Below the pieces are notes generated by a model. That model was given only the letters and a program-made list of their open reading frames with translations, did not search any database and was not told where the DNA came from. This document shows, piece after piece, positions 9,303-17,694 of a stretch of DNA of 64,000 nt. The DNA comes from Ruegeria conchae. Lineage in GTDB: Bacteria; Pseudomonadota; Alphaproteobacteria; Rhodobacterales; Rhodobacteraceae. Positions within the stretch are counted from its first letter, which is position 1, and every line of letters begins with the position of its first letter. The stretch is taken from the NCBI RefSeq assembly GCF_000192475.1, contig NZ_AEYW01000018.1:223538-287537 (forward strand), in the 5' to 3' direction. The position numbers and the translations under genes are program-made.

Positions 9303-10403
9303 TTAGTCCTCGTAAGTGCCATCTTCCTTGGCACGTTTAGCGAATTCGGTTTCTTCACCAGCTGCCAGTTTTGCAGCCTGTTCGATCCATCCGTCCCGTT
9401 CGATCCGGCCTTTGAATTTCAGGCGCGTGTCGACCCAGGCCACATGCTCTGATGTCCATGCAGCAATCTGGTCGAAGTGGAAAAAGCCCAGCTCGTTCAG
9501 AGTCTCTTCCAGCTTTGGACCTACGCCCTTCAGCATTTTCAGATCATCAGGCTTGCCATCCCGTGCAACAGACAGCGTTTCGGGCTGTTCCTCTTTCGCC
9601 GCTTTCGCCTCAGCTGCCTGTTTCACTGCAGGTTTCGCCGAGGCTGGCGCTTTTGGCGGTTTCGGAGCAGCTTTGGTTGCAGCAGCTTTGCCATCCTTGC
9701 CCAGCCACGGGGTCAGGATTGGAACCTCGGTTCCGTCAATACGCTTGACGGTATCGCCCAGTTCGCTCGCAAGCTGAACACTGGCGTTGTATTGCGTCCG
9801 GCCACTGTCATACTCCGTCAGGCTGGTCAGCCCTTTCAGAGGTTCCGCCGCATACCGACCATTCTGCGGACCCGGAGTCGGGACTTTGCCCGACACCAGA
9901 TCATCAAGAATCTTGCCAAAGCTCTCGGTCGTCAGGTCTTCGTAGTAATCCTTGCCGATCTGAGCCATCGGCGCGTTGGTGCAGGACCCAAGGCATTCAA
10001 CCTCTTCCCAGCTCAGCTTGCCGTCATCGGACAGTTCATGCGGCTTTGCAGCGATCTTTTCCTTGCAGACAGCAATCAGATCCTCTGCTCCGCAGATCAT
10101 GCAGGATGTCGTGCCGCACACCTGAATATGCGCGACCGAACCAACCGGCTGCAGTTGGAACATGAAGTAGAACGAAGCAACCTCAAGCACGCGGATATAG
10201 GCCATACCAAGCATGTCGGCGACCGATTCGATCGCCGGACGGCTCAACCAGCCCTCCTGCTCCTGCGCGCGCCACAGCAGCGGGATGACCGCACTGGCCT
10301 GACGCCCCTCGGGATATTTGGTTATTTGCGCTTCGGCCCATTGCTGGTTAGCAGCGGTGAAGGCGAAACTTTCGGGTTGTTCGGCGTGAAGACGGCGGAG
10401 CAT
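9303..10403 (-). CDS. nuoE: NADH-quinone oxidoreductase subunit E with C-terminal helix-hairpin-helix extension
   Basis: Peripheral-arm subunit with the [2Fe-2S] cluster N1a. The thioredoxin-like domain occupies about residues 1-175, with ligands Cys96, Cys101, Cys137 and Cys141 (CGTTSC and CLGSC). The protein is 366 residues, about 200 longer than the usual NuoE. After the catalytic domain comes an Ala/Lys/Pro-rich linker (about 236-275) and a domain containing [17 protein letters not shown], a helix-hairpin-helix motif like those in small DNA- or nucleotide-binding proteins (about 286-340). The ATG shares one base with the nuoD TAA (TAATG). Confidence 0.96.
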   Translation of the reverse strand: MLRRLHAEQPESFAFTAANQQWAEAQITKYPEGRQASAVIPLLWRAQEQEGWLSRPAIESVADMLGMAYIRVLEVASFYFMFQLQPVGSVAHIQVCGTTSCMICGAEDLIAVCKEKIAAKPHELSDDGKLSWEEVECLGSCTNAPMAQIGKDYYEDLTTESFGKILDDLVSGKVPTPGPQNGRYAAEPLKGLTSLTEYDSGRTQYNASVQLASELGDTVKRIDGTEVPILTPWLGKDGKAAATKAAPKPPKAPASAKPAVKQAAEAKAAKEEQPETLSVARDGKPDDLKMLKGVGPKLEETLNELGFFHFDQIAAWTSEHVAWVDTRLKFKGRIERDGWIEQAAKLAAGEETEFAKRAKEDGTYED

Positions 10404-11626
10404 TAGCGGTCAATCTCTCCAAATACGACGTCCATGGTGCCGATAATCGCGGCGACGTCGGCCAGTTGGTGGCCTCCGGCAACGTGGTCCATGGCTTGTA
10501 GATGCAGGAACCCCGGCGCGCGGAGTTTGGCGCGATAGGGTTTGTTGGTGCCGTCGGCGACCAGATAGACGCCGAATTCGCCCTTGGGGGCCTCGACGGC
10601 GGCGTAGACTTCGCCCGCGGGGACGTGGAAGCCTTCGGTATAAAGCTTGAAGTGATGGATCAGGCTTTCCATCGAGGTCTTCATGTCTGAGCGTTTCGGC
10701 GGGGTGATCTTGCCGCGTGCCAGAACGTCGCCTGGGCAGTCGCGAATTTTGGCGATGGCCTGGCGGATGATCAGCAGCGACTGGCGCATCTCTTCCATGC
10801 GCACCAGATAACGGTCATAGCAGTCACCGTTCTTGCCGACGGGGATCTGGAACTCGAACTCGTCATAGCATTCATAGGGCTGCGCGCGACGCAGGTCCCA
10901 TGCCAGACCCGAGCCACGGACCATAACGCCCGAGAAGCCGTATTTTTGAATGTCATCCTCAGTCACCACACCGATATCGGCGTTGCGCTGTTTGAAGATG
11001 CGGTTTTCGGTCAGCAGACCGTCGATATCATCGAGAACAGCGGGGAATTCGTGGCTCCACGCCTCGATATCGTCCAGCAGTTCCGGCGGCAGGTCCTGAT
11101 GAACGCCACCGGGGCGGAAATAAGCTGCGTGCAGGCGGGCACCGCAGGCACGCTCGTAGAACACCATCAGCTTTTCGCGCTCTTCAAAGCCCCAAAGCGG
11201 TGGGGTCAGCGCGCCGACGTCCATGGCCTGAGTGGTCACGTTCAACAGGTGGTTAAGAATACGGCCGATCTCGGAATAGAGGACCCGGATCAGAGAACCG
11301 CGACGCGGCACTTCAACCCCGGTCAGCTTTTCGATGGCCAGACACCACGCATGTTCCTGGTTCATCGGCGCCACGTAATCCAGCCGGTCGAAATACGGCA
11401 GGTTCTGCAGATACGTCCGGCTTTCCATCAGCTTTTCGGTGCCACGGTGCAGCAGGCCGATATGCGGATCACAACGCTCGACGATCTCACCGTCCAGCTC
11501 AAGCACAAGACGCAGAACTCCGTGCGCCGCAGGGTGTTGCGGGCCGAAGTTGATGTTGAAGTTGCGGATCTTCTGTTCCCCGCTCAGCGCGTCCGTGCTG
11601 CCGTCATCGTATCTTGAGCCGTCCAT
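10403..11626 (-). CDS. nuoD: NADH-quinone oxidoreductase subunit D
   Basis: 49-kDa-type subunit that forms the quinone pocket with NuoB, 407 residues. Recognised by [17 protein letters not shown] near the N-terminus, [31 protein letters not shown] and the C-terminal [10 protein letters not shown] use the ATG at 11624-11626, which shares one base with the TGA of the preceding 41-aa gene; a TTG codon immediately before it is also in frame but less likely. GAGGG precedes the ATG by 5-6 bases. nuoE follows with a one-base overlap. Confidence 0.97.
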   Translation of the reverse strand: MDGSRYDDGSTDALSGEQKIRNFNINFGPQHPAAHGVLRLVLELDGEIVERCDPHIGLLHRGTEKLMESRTYLQNLPYFDRLDYVAPMNQEHAWCLAIEKLTGVEVPRRGSLIRVLYSEIGRILNHLLNVTTQAMDVGALTPPLWGFEEREKLMVFYERACGARLHAAYFRPGGVHQDLPPELLDDIEAWSHEFPAVLDDIDGLLTENRIFKQRNADIGVVTEDDIQKYGFSGVMVRGSGLAWDLRRAQPYECYDEFEFQIPVGKNGDCYDRYLVRMEEMRQSLLIIRQAIAKIRDCPGDVLARGKITPPKRSDMKTSMESLIHHFKLYTEGFHVPAGEVYAAVEAPKGEFGVYLVADGTNKPYRAKLRAPGFLHLQAMDHVAGGHQLADVAAIIGTMDVVFGEIDR

Positions 11627-11751
11627 CAACGCCCTCGTTTCTTCTTCGCTTCGGCCCGAACCCGGACCTTTTCCGCCTCAGCCGCTTTGGCAGCAGCCCC
11701 GGCCAGCAGAACCCCCAGCGCCCCCAACGCGATCAGCTCCCCCAGACCCAT
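11626..11751 (-). CDS. Tiny 41-aa protein between nuoC and nuoD
   Basis: A 41-residue reading frame: a hydrophobic Gly/Ala/Leu helix ([20 protein letters not shown]) then a strongly basic tail ([12 protein letters not shown]). It looks like a single-pass membrane peptide with a cytoplasmic positive end. It begins in a TGATG junction with the upstream 57-aa gene and ends in a TGATG junction with nuoD, sharing one base at each. GGAG lies 8 bases before its ATG. The precise overlaps and ribosome site argue for translation. No family is recognised, and such short genes are often left unannotated. Confidence 0.65.
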   Translation of the reverse strand: MGLGELIALGALGVLLAGAAAKAAEAEKVRVRAEAKKKRGR

Positions 11752-11924
11752 CAGCGACGCTCCAGCTCTTGCAGTTTAAGCCCGACCCACCACAGCAACG
11801 CGATCGTGCCAAAGGGAACCAGACAGAGCAGGCACCAGTATTTGTTGATCCCGAAAAACGGCAATATCTTCACCATCGGAATGATGGTCAGTGCAGACAG
11901 GATCAGCCACCAGATGCCACCCAT
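11751..11924 (-). CDS. Tiny 57-aa two-helix membrane protein between nuoC and nuoD
   Basis: A 57-residue reading frame with two hydrophobic segments (WWLILSALTIIPMVKILPFF and WCLLCLVPFGTIALLWWVGL) and a short charged tail (KLQELERR). Its layout resembles the widespread small two-helix proteins that have a PF or P turn in the middle of each helix. The ATG shares its A with the nuoC TAA stop (TAATG) and is preceded at 8 bases by AGGAG inside nuoC. Its own TGA shares one base with the ATG of the 41-aa gene. Translation is therefore likely; its role in complex I is inferred only from location. Confidence 0.7.
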   Translation of the reverse strand: MGGIWWLILSALTIIPMVKILPFFGINKYWCLLCLVPFGTIALLWWVGLKLQELERR

Positions 11925-12529
11925 TATTCAGTCTCCTGTTTTTCATCCCCCGGAAGAATGTAGTTCGCACCTTCCCACGGGGACATGAAATCAAACTGAC
12001 GGTATTCCTGCACCAGCGACACAGGTTCATAGACCACGCGCTTTTGCGCCTCGTCGTAGCGAACTTCGGTATAACCGGTGGTCGGAAAATCCTTGCGCAG
12101 CGGATAGCCGCGGAACCCATAGTCGGTCAGGATGCGCCGCAAATCGGGATGACCCGAGAACAAGATGCCGAACATGTCGAACACCTCACGCTCGAACCAG
12201 TTGGCCGAGGGGTGAACGTCGACAATTGAAGGCACCATATCTTCTTCACGGATCGACACCCGCAGGCGGATGCGCTGGTTCTGGTACATCGACAGAAAGT
12301 GATAAACCACATCAAACCGCTTGGCGCGTTCGGGGTAGTCGACACCGGTAATGTCCACCAGCGTTGAGAACTGGCAACTGCGGTCAGACTTCAGGAATTC
12401 GATGAATTCCACAAGATTCGACGGGGCCACATCGACGTTCAGCTCACCATGCGTCACGTCCCAGGACAGAACGCAATCGGTTCGTTTTAGCTCCAACTGC
12501 GCGCCGAGTTCTTTGAGTGTTTCGCTCAT
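11924..12529 (-). CDS. nuoC: NADH-quinone oxidoreductase subunit C
   Basis: 30-kDa-type peripheral subunit, 201 residues, separate from NuoD (not fused as in enterobacteria). Diagnostic segments are [22 protein letters not shown], the ERE(V)FDMFGI motif ([20 protein letters not shown]) and [19 protein letters not shown]. The TAA stop overlaps the start of the following 57-aa gene by one base. It starts 12 bases after nuoB. Confidence 0.97.
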   Translation of the reverse strand: MSETLKELGAQLELKRTDCVLSWDVTHGELNVDVAPSNLVEFIEFLKSDRSCQFSTLVDITGVDYPERAKRFDVVYHFLSMYQNQRIRLRVSIREEDMVPSIVDVHPSANWFEREVFDMFGILFSGHPDLRRILTDYGFRGYPLRKDFPTTGYTEVRYDEAQKRVVYEPVSLVQEYRQFDFMSPWEGANYILPGDEKQETE

Positions 12530-12541
12530 CTGCCCTCTCCC

Positions 12542-13075
12542 TCAGCGTACAATGGTGCCGGTACGGCGTATTTTGCGCTGCAACTGCATCAGGCCATACA
12601 GCAACGCCTCAGCGGTTGGAGGGCAGCCGGGCACGTAGATGTCCACCGGAACAACCCGGTCGCAACCGCGCACGACAGAATAGGAATAGTGGTAATAACC
12701 ACCGCCATTGGCGCAGGAGCCCATCGAGATCACATAGCGCGGCTCGGGCATCTGGTCGTAAACTTTACGCAGCGCTGGGGCCATCTTGTTGGTCAGGGTT
12801 CCGGCCACGATCATCACATCCGACTGACGCGGGGACGCTCGGGGGGCAATGCCAAACCGTTCCGCATCATAACGCGGCATCGAGGTATGCATCATCTCGA
12901 CCGCGCAGCAGGCCAGACCAAAGGTCATCCAGTGCAAGCTACCGGTACGGGCCCAGTTGATGATGTCTTCGGTCGAGGTCAGCAGGAAACCTTTGTCCTG
13001 CAGCTCGGCGTTCAGGGCCTGGGTGGCGACTTCTTTGTCGACGCCCGCGGTGTTTGCGCCCGTCATCACTCCCAT
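12542..13075 (-). CDS. nuoB: NADH-quinone oxidoreductase subunit B
   Basis: Peripheral subunit carrying the terminal [4Fe-4S] cluster N2 that reduces quinone. It has 177 residues from the ATG that gives [11 protein letters not shown]. The unusual tandem ligands Cys56-Cys57, then Cys121 (MGSCANGGG) and Cys151 (VPGCPPT), are all present. I prefer this start because AAAGGGG lies 7 bases upstream; a second ATG three codons later shares one base with the nuoA TGA and is a real alternative. Either way it is coupled to nuoA. Confidence 0.95.
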   Translation of the reverse strand: MGVMTGANTAGVDKEVATQALNAELQDKGFLLTSTEDIINWARTGSLHWMTFGLACCAVEMMHTSMPRYDAERFGIAPRASPRQSDVMIVAGTLTNKMAPALRKVYDQMPEPRYVISMGSCANGGGYYHYSYSVVRGCDRVVPVDIYVPGCPPTAEALLYGLMQLQRKIRRTGTIVR

Positions 13076-13431
13076 TCCAGGGCCCCTTTCTTCCATTCAT
13101 AGGCAAAGCCGATGGTCAGCACCGCCAGAAACACCATCATGGACCAAAACCCAACATCGCTGATGTCTTTGAAGCCAACGGCCCAAGGAAACAGGAAGGC
13201 GATTTCCAGATCGAAGATGATGAAGAGAATCGCGACCAGATAGAATCGGACGTCGAATTTCATCCGCGCATCGTCGAATGCGTTAAAGCCACATTCATAT
13301 GCACTGACTTTTTCAGGGTCTGGATTGCGGACGGCAAGCACCACAGCAGCGAGAATCAAGACGATTCCAAGGCCTACAGCGACGGCCAGAAACACCAGGA
13401 TCGGGAGGTACTCCCGCAACAGGTCTTCCAC
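13066..13431 (-). CDS. nuoA: NADH-quinone oxidoreductase subunit A, GTG start
   Basis: Membrane subunit of complex I and first gene of the operon. It has 121 residues from a GTG at 13429-13431 ([15 protein letters not shown]), which has AAGGAG seven bases upstream. A longer in-frame ATG start would add 15 poorly conserved polar residues and lacks such a site. Three helices and the family signatures SAYECGF and [18 protein letters not shown] are clear. The stop overlaps nuoB. Confidence 0.95.
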   Translation of the reverse strand: MEDLLREYLPILVFLAVAVGLGIVLILAAVVLAVRNPDPEKVSAYECGFNAFDDARMKFDVRFYLVAILFIIFDLEIAFLFPWAVGFKDISDVGFWSMMVFLAVLTIGFAYEWKKGALEWE

Positions 13432-13496
13432 GTATAGCTCCTTTCCTGCGCATGTCCCGAAAGGGTGCGCCGTCAATTGGCGTGTTGACTGGACAT

Positions 13497-13525
13497 TCTC
13501 TATCTCTGTGGGGTCAGAGGGTCAA
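13497..13525 (-). promoter_or_regulatory. Predicted sigma70-type promoter of the nuo operon
   Basis: Read on the minus strand, TTGACC (13520-13525) is followed after 17 bases by TAGAGA (13497-13502), about 65 bases before the nuoA GTG. The match to the housekeeping consensus is good in both hexamers and spacing. No other promoter-like pair of this quality was seen in the 180 bases between liuC and nuoA. Prediction by eye only. Confidence 0.5.
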
Positions 13526-13613
13526 CCGAACAGAAACGCGCAGATGGGCATTATTACAATCGCCCAGCAGGCTATGGCTTAGAATACCTTGAAACGGCCC
13601 GACGCGGCTAAAC

Positions 13614-14396
13614 CTACCTATTCCATGCAGGTTTTCGTTTGTCGAAAAAGGCCCTGATTCCCTCTTGCGCCTCGTCGGTTTCCCAACGCGTTACCAGCTG
13701 TCGAATGGTGTGGTCGATCACAGCATCGTCAATGCGTGGTCCCAGCGATTGGATCAATTGCTTTGCCGAAGAAACAGCGCCTGGCGCGCAGGATAGATAG
13801 GGACGCACTTCGGCCTCGACCGCCTCTGCCAAGGCATCAGCGGGCACCGCGCACGCCAACAAGCCCAGCTCGACAGCCTCCGCTGCATCAAAGAGACGTG
13901 CGGACATGAAGACCCGCCGCGACCTTGCCTCACCCATACGAGCAATAACATAGGGGCCAATCGTGGCCGGGATCAGGCCAAGTCGCGTTTCGGTCAGGCC
14001 CATCTTCAGGCTATCCACCCCGATCGCCACATCACAGACCGAGGCCATTCCCACTCCACCACCAAACGCATTGCCCTGCAATGCGCCAATCAGAGGCTTG
14101 GGCAGCGTATTCAGGGCATTCAGCATCTCGGCCAGCTTGCGCGCCTCGGTGAAGCGCGTATCGGGATCGGCGGCCATTTGCGCCTGCATCCAACCCAGAT
14201 CACCCCCGGCGCAAAAGCTTTTGCCTGACGCGGCCAGAACCACCACCCGGACAGCTTCATCACTGGCCAGTTGCCCGGCGGCTTGTGTCAGTTCAGCAAT
14301 CATCTGCGCCGACAGCGCATTGTGCTTCTCTGGTCGATCCAGCGTTAACGTGGCTACGCCGCGACCATCTGTCTTTAAAGTTATCGTTTCGTACAT
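13614..14396 (-). CDS. liuC: Enoyl-CoA hydratase family protein, probable methylglutaconyl-CoA hydratase
   Basis: Crotonase-fold enzyme of 260 residues. The oxyanion-hole segments AASGKSFCAGGDLGWMQ and LQGNAFGGGVGMASVCDVAI are intact. In this operon, with methylcrotonyl-CoA carboxylase and HMG-CoA lyase, the expected reaction is hydration of 3-methylglutaconyl-CoA to HMG-CoA in leucine breakdown. It starts 2 bases after the liuE stop and is the last gene of the cluster. The crotonase family is broad, so substrate assignment rests on context. Confidence 0.88.
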   Translation of the reverse strand: MYETITLKTDGRGVATLTLDRPEKHNALSAQMIAELTQAAGQLASDEAVRVVVLAASGKSFCAGGDLGWMQAQMAADPDTRFTEARKLAEMLNALNTLPKPLIGALQGNAFGGGVGMASVCDVAIGVDSLKMGLTETRLGLIPATIGPYVIARMGEARSRRVFMSARLFDAAEAVELGLLACAVPADALAEAVEAEVRPYLSCAPGAVSSAKQLIQSLGPRIDDAVIDHTIRQLVTRWETDEAQEGIRAFFDKRKPAWNR

Positions 14397-14398
14397 TT

Positions 14399-15253
14399 CT
14401 ATTCCGCTCGCATAGCCCGCGCCATGTCTGCAGCTTCTTCCAGCACAGACGCGTCCAATCCGGTTTCATATCCCAACCGTTCCAGATGCGCGGCCACCGC
14501 TTCGGTTGCCACATTACCCGCTGCACCTGGCGCATAGGGGCAACCCCCAAGCCCGCCGACGGCGGCATCAAACACCCGTACACCCAGCGCCAAAGAAGCA
14601 TCGATATTGTCGATCGCCCGCCCGTTGGTGTCATGGAAATGCCCAGCAAGCCGAGTGACCGGGACCCGTTCGCGCACGGCCAACAGCATATGCGCGATCT
14701 TGTCCGGGGTCCCCTGCCCAATCGTATCGCCCAGCGAAATCTCGTAGCAGCCATGCGCGAACAATGCGTCCGCCACCTCAGCCACTTTTTCAGGCGGGGT
14801 CGGGCCGTCATAGGGGCAATCAGTCACGCAGGACACATAACCACGCACGGGCAAATCGATATGCCGCGCGGCCTCAAGGATCGGCACGAACCGTTCGATG
14901 GATTCAGCGATGGTCGCGTTGATATTCGCTTTCGAGAACCCCTCGGACGCTGACGCAAACACCGCGATCTCATCCGCCTTGGCCGCCAAGGCATCCTCAT
15001 ACCCGCGCAAATTCGGCGTCAGCGCCGCATAGCGTACGCCTTCAGTCCGCGTTATTCCGGCCAGAACCTCACCGCTGCCCGCCATTTGCGGCACCCATTT
15101 GGGTGAGACAAAGCTTGCAACCTCAATCCGGTTGAACCCGCAACGGCTGAGGCAATCGACCAAGGCGATTTTTTTTGCCACCGGGATCTCGCGCTGCTCG
15201 TTCTGCAGGCCGTCGCGTGGCCCGACCTCGAAAATCTCGACCCGTTCTTTCAT
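14399..15253 (-). CDS. liuE: Hydroxymethylglutaryl-CoA lyase
   Basis: Cleaves HMG-CoA to acetoacetate and acetyl-CoA, the last step of leucine catabolism. The 284-residue TIM-barrel enzyme shows the N-terminal FEVGPRDGLQNE motif (metal and substrate binding), HFHDTNGRA with metal-ligand histidines, and the HMG-CoA lyase loop GGLGGCPYAPGAAGN with the catalytic cysteine near residue 238. It lies 79 bases downstream of liuD and directly ahead of liuC. Confidence 0.95.
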   Translation of the reverse strand: MKERVEIFEVGPRDGLQNEQREIPVAKKIALVDCLSRCGFNRIEVASFVSPKWVPQMAGSGEVLAGITRTEGVRYAALTPNLRGYEDALAAKADEIAVFASASEGFSKANINATIAESIERFVPILEAARHIDLPVRGYVSCVTDCPYDGPTPPEKVAEVADALFAHGCYEISLGDTIGQGTPDKIAHMLLAVRERVPVTRLAGHFHDTNGRAIDNIDASLALGVRVFDAAVGGLGGCPYAPGAAGNVATEAVAAHLERLGYETGLDASVLEEAADMARAMRAE

Positions 15254-15332
15254 CAGCGCATCCCTTCCCGGTTTCTTATCGTTTCAATTACGGATGGCCC
15301 GACTGTGCCACGCAATCCACGGGCCGAACAGA

Positions 15333-17264
15333 TCAATCCTCGGCCAACCGAACCAGCGCTGCCCCAGCCTCGACCTGTGCGCCCGCTTCGGCCAGCACTT
15401 CTGCGACCACGCCATCGCGGGCGGCCAGCAGAGAATGCTCCATCTTCATCGCTTCCAGAATGGCCAGCCGGTCGCCTTCCTTCACCTCCAGCCCTGCCGA
15501 GGCAAAGACGGCTTTGACCAGACCTGGCATCGGCGCCTCGATCACATTGGTGTCGCCCCCCCCGCTTGCGTCGCGGTCCAGAGGATCAACAACCTCAAAC
15601 ACCTGCCCATAGTCGTCAAATACTGTGACCTGAGACCCGGCCATGACAACATTTGGCATAGGTGTCCCATCGATGGTCCAGCCAGCGCCACGGCGTTGCG
15701 CGATTAGCTGCGTGCCTTCGATCTCCCAAACCTGCCGATCCGGACCTTCGACCTGGACATCCAGATCAACAACCTCTCCATCCCGCAGCAATTGCGCAGC
15801 GCGATGTAATGGCGCCCATAGGGTAAAGCCCGTTTCTGATACCGTCTCGGCCAGACCCAGCGCCGTCATCGCTGCAGCCACGGTTGACGCGTTGCTTGCG
15901 CCAGCTTCCTGCACAAGATCGTCAAGGTCTCGCCCGATCAGCCCGGTATCCACGTCGCCCGACGCAAACCCGCTGTGCCGCGTCAGAGCCCCAAGAAACG
16001 CAAGGTTGGTTACCGTCCCGGCAACTTCGGTTTGGCGCAAGACGCGGTGCAGGCTTTCCAAAGCAACCGCTCGCGTCGGGCCATGCACCACGACCTTGGC
16101 AATCATGGGATCGTACCAAGGGCTGATCGTATCCCCAGCCCGCACGCCGCTATCGGCGCGGCACTCCGGCGGGAAGTGCAGATGGGTCAGCGTACCCGTC
16201 GCGGGCAGAAAACCCTTGGGAACGTCCTCGGCATAAAGCCGCGCCTCAAAGGAATGCCCGTTGATCGACAAATCACCCTGCTGTTTCGGCAGGCTTTCAC
16301 CCGCAGCTACCTGCAACTGCCATTCGACCAGATCGACACCCGTTATTGCCTCGGTCACCGGATGTTCGACTTGCAGGCGCGTGTTCATCTCCATGAACCA
16401 AAACCGATCCGGGCGTAACCCGTCCGAAGCATCGACGATGAACTCAACCGTCCCTGCGCCCTTGTATCCAATCGCCTCTGCCGCACGCACGCCCGCCTGC
16501 CCCATCGCTTCGCGCATTTCAGCGGTCATGCCGGGGGCCGGAGCCTCTTCGATCACCTTCTGGTGCCGCCGCTGCAACGAGCAGTCGCGTTCAAACAGAT
16601 GCACCGCTTGGGTGCCGTCACCGAATACCTGCACCTCGATATGACGTGGTTTGGCGACGAATTTCTCGACCAGCACGGCATCGTTACCGAAGGCCGTCTT
16701 GGCCTCACCGCGCGCGCTGTCCAAAGCAGCCGAGAACTCCTCGGGCTTCTCGACTAGACGCATCCCTTTGCCGCCACCGCCTGCAACAGCTTTGATCAGA
16801 ACAGGATAACCAATGGTTTCCGCCGCGCCTGCTAGGTGTTCGGGGTCTTGATTGTCGCCATGATAGCCGGGCACAACCGGAACGCCCGCCTGCTCCATCA
16901 GAACCTTTGCTGCGTCCTTAAGGCCCATCTTGCGGATCGCGTCCGCCGATGGTCCGATGAAGGTCAGGCCTGCCGCCTCAACCGCATCCACGAAATCTGG
17001 ATTCTCGGACAGAAAGCCATAGCCCGGGTGGATCGCCTGCGCGCCTGTATCCAGCGCCGCCTGAATGATCACATCACCCTTCAGATAACTGTCAGCTGGG
17101 GCCGCGCCGCCGATATGCACGGCCTCATCCGCCATCTGCACATGCTTGGCCGAGGCATCGGCATCCGAATACACAGCCACGCAGGACACACCCATCTTCT
17201 GAGCCGTTTCCATCACCCGACAAGCAATCTCGCCTCGGTTAGCAATCAGGATTTTGTTGAACAT
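15333..17264 (-). CDS. liuD: Methylcrotonyl-CoA carboxylase, biotin-containing (alpha) subunit
   Basis: Biotin carboxylase plus biotin carrier, 643 residues. The N-terminal ATP-grasp domain starts MFNKILIANRGEIACR and contains the glycine-rich loop KAVAGGGGKGMR and EMNTRLQVEHPVTE. The C-terminal carrier domain has EAMKMEH, with Lys607 the predicted biotinylated residue, 36 residues from the end. It pairs with the carboxyltransferase encoded by liuB in the same operon, from which it is separated by the small ASCH gene. Propionyl-CoA carboxylase alpha is the main alternative; context favours methylcrotonyl-CoA. Confidence 0.93.
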   Translation of the reverse strand: MFNKILIANRGEIACRVMETAQKMGVSCVAVYSDADASAKHVQMADEAVHIGGAAPADSYLKGDVIIQAALDTGAQAIHPGYGFLSENPDFVDAVEAAGLTFIGPSADAIRKMGLKDAAKVLMEQAGVPVVPGYHGDNQDPEHLAGAAETIGYPVLIKAVAGGGGKGMRLVEKPEEFSAALDSARGEAKTAFGNDAVLVEKFVAKPRHIEVQVFGDGTQAVHLFERDCSLQRRHQKVIEEAPAPGMTAEMREAMGQAGVRAAEAIGYKGAGTVEFIVDASDGLRPDRFWFMEMNTRLQVEHPVTEAITGVDLVEWQLQVAAGESLPKQQGDLSINGHSFEARLYAEDVPKGFLPATGTLTHLHFPPECRADSGVRAGDTISPWYDPMIAKVVVHGPTRAVALESLHRVLRQTEVAGTVTNLAFLGALTRHSGFASGDVDTGLIGRDLDDLVQEAGASNASTVAAAMTALGLAETVSETGFTLWAPLHRAAQLLRDGEVVDLDVQVEGPDRQVWEIEGTQLIAQRRGAGWTIDGTPMPNVVMAGSQVTVFDDYGQVFEVVDPLDRDASGGGDTNVIEAPMPGLVKAVFASAGLEVKEGDRLAILEAMKMEHSLLAARDGVVAEVLAEAGAQVEAGAALVRLAED

Positions 17265-17267
17265 AGC

Positions 17268-17693
17268 TTACCCCTCAGCCGCCAGATCTTCGACAAGGCG
17301 GAACCGTTCGCACAGCAATTCCATCTCGGGATCAAACCCGCCATTTCGTTCGAAATACCGGCGATGATCCTCGCGCCACCCCTCAAGCGTTTCATTCTCA
17401 CCCTCGGCCAATGCGAAGTCTTCGGTCACATCGCAATATCGGCAGGTCGAGACCTCGACCGTTTCGATCACCAAAGCCGGGCGATCATCCCATTCCAGCG
17501 CAATATCCTGCCGCCCAACAACGGGGGTGTCAGCACTGCCATCGGGGTAGTCACGTAACGCACCACAGGTTGCCGTTTTTCGGCCTGATCGCACCAACGC
17601 CAGCAGCTCAGCACTCAGCGATGCGTTGTCACCAAACTTGAAAGTCTGAGCACCCGGATAGCGGGCCATGACGTCATTCAATGAAACGCTCAT
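17268..17693 (-). CDS. ASCH domain protein
   Basis: A 141-residue ASCH-fold protein (PUA-like beta barrel, thought to bind RNA or nucleotides; some members are amidohydrolases of modified nucleosides). The features are FKFGDNASLSAELLALVRSG, GRKTATCGALRDYP, the central VVGRQDIALEWDDRPALVIETVEV strand region and the GENETLEGWREDHRRYF segment typical of the family. The ATG sits one base after the liuB stop and the liuD ATG follows 3 bases after its stop, so it lies within the leucine operon. Its link to the pathway is unclear. Confidence 0.85.
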   Translation of the reverse strand: MSVSLNDVMARYPGAQTFKFGDNASLSAELLALVRSGRKTATCGALRDYPDGSADTPVVGRQDIALEWDDRPALVIETVEVSTCRYCDVTEDFALAEGENETLEGWREDHRRYFERNGGFDPEMELLCERFRLVEDLAAEG

Positions 17694-17694
17694 C

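Noticed and set aside
7695..9452. A 585-codon plus-strand open frame opposite nuoF and its neighbours
   Set aside because: It is the antisense shadow of nuoF, DUF5337 and part of nuoE in a GC-rich codon-biased region; no domain, ribosome site or conserved motif.
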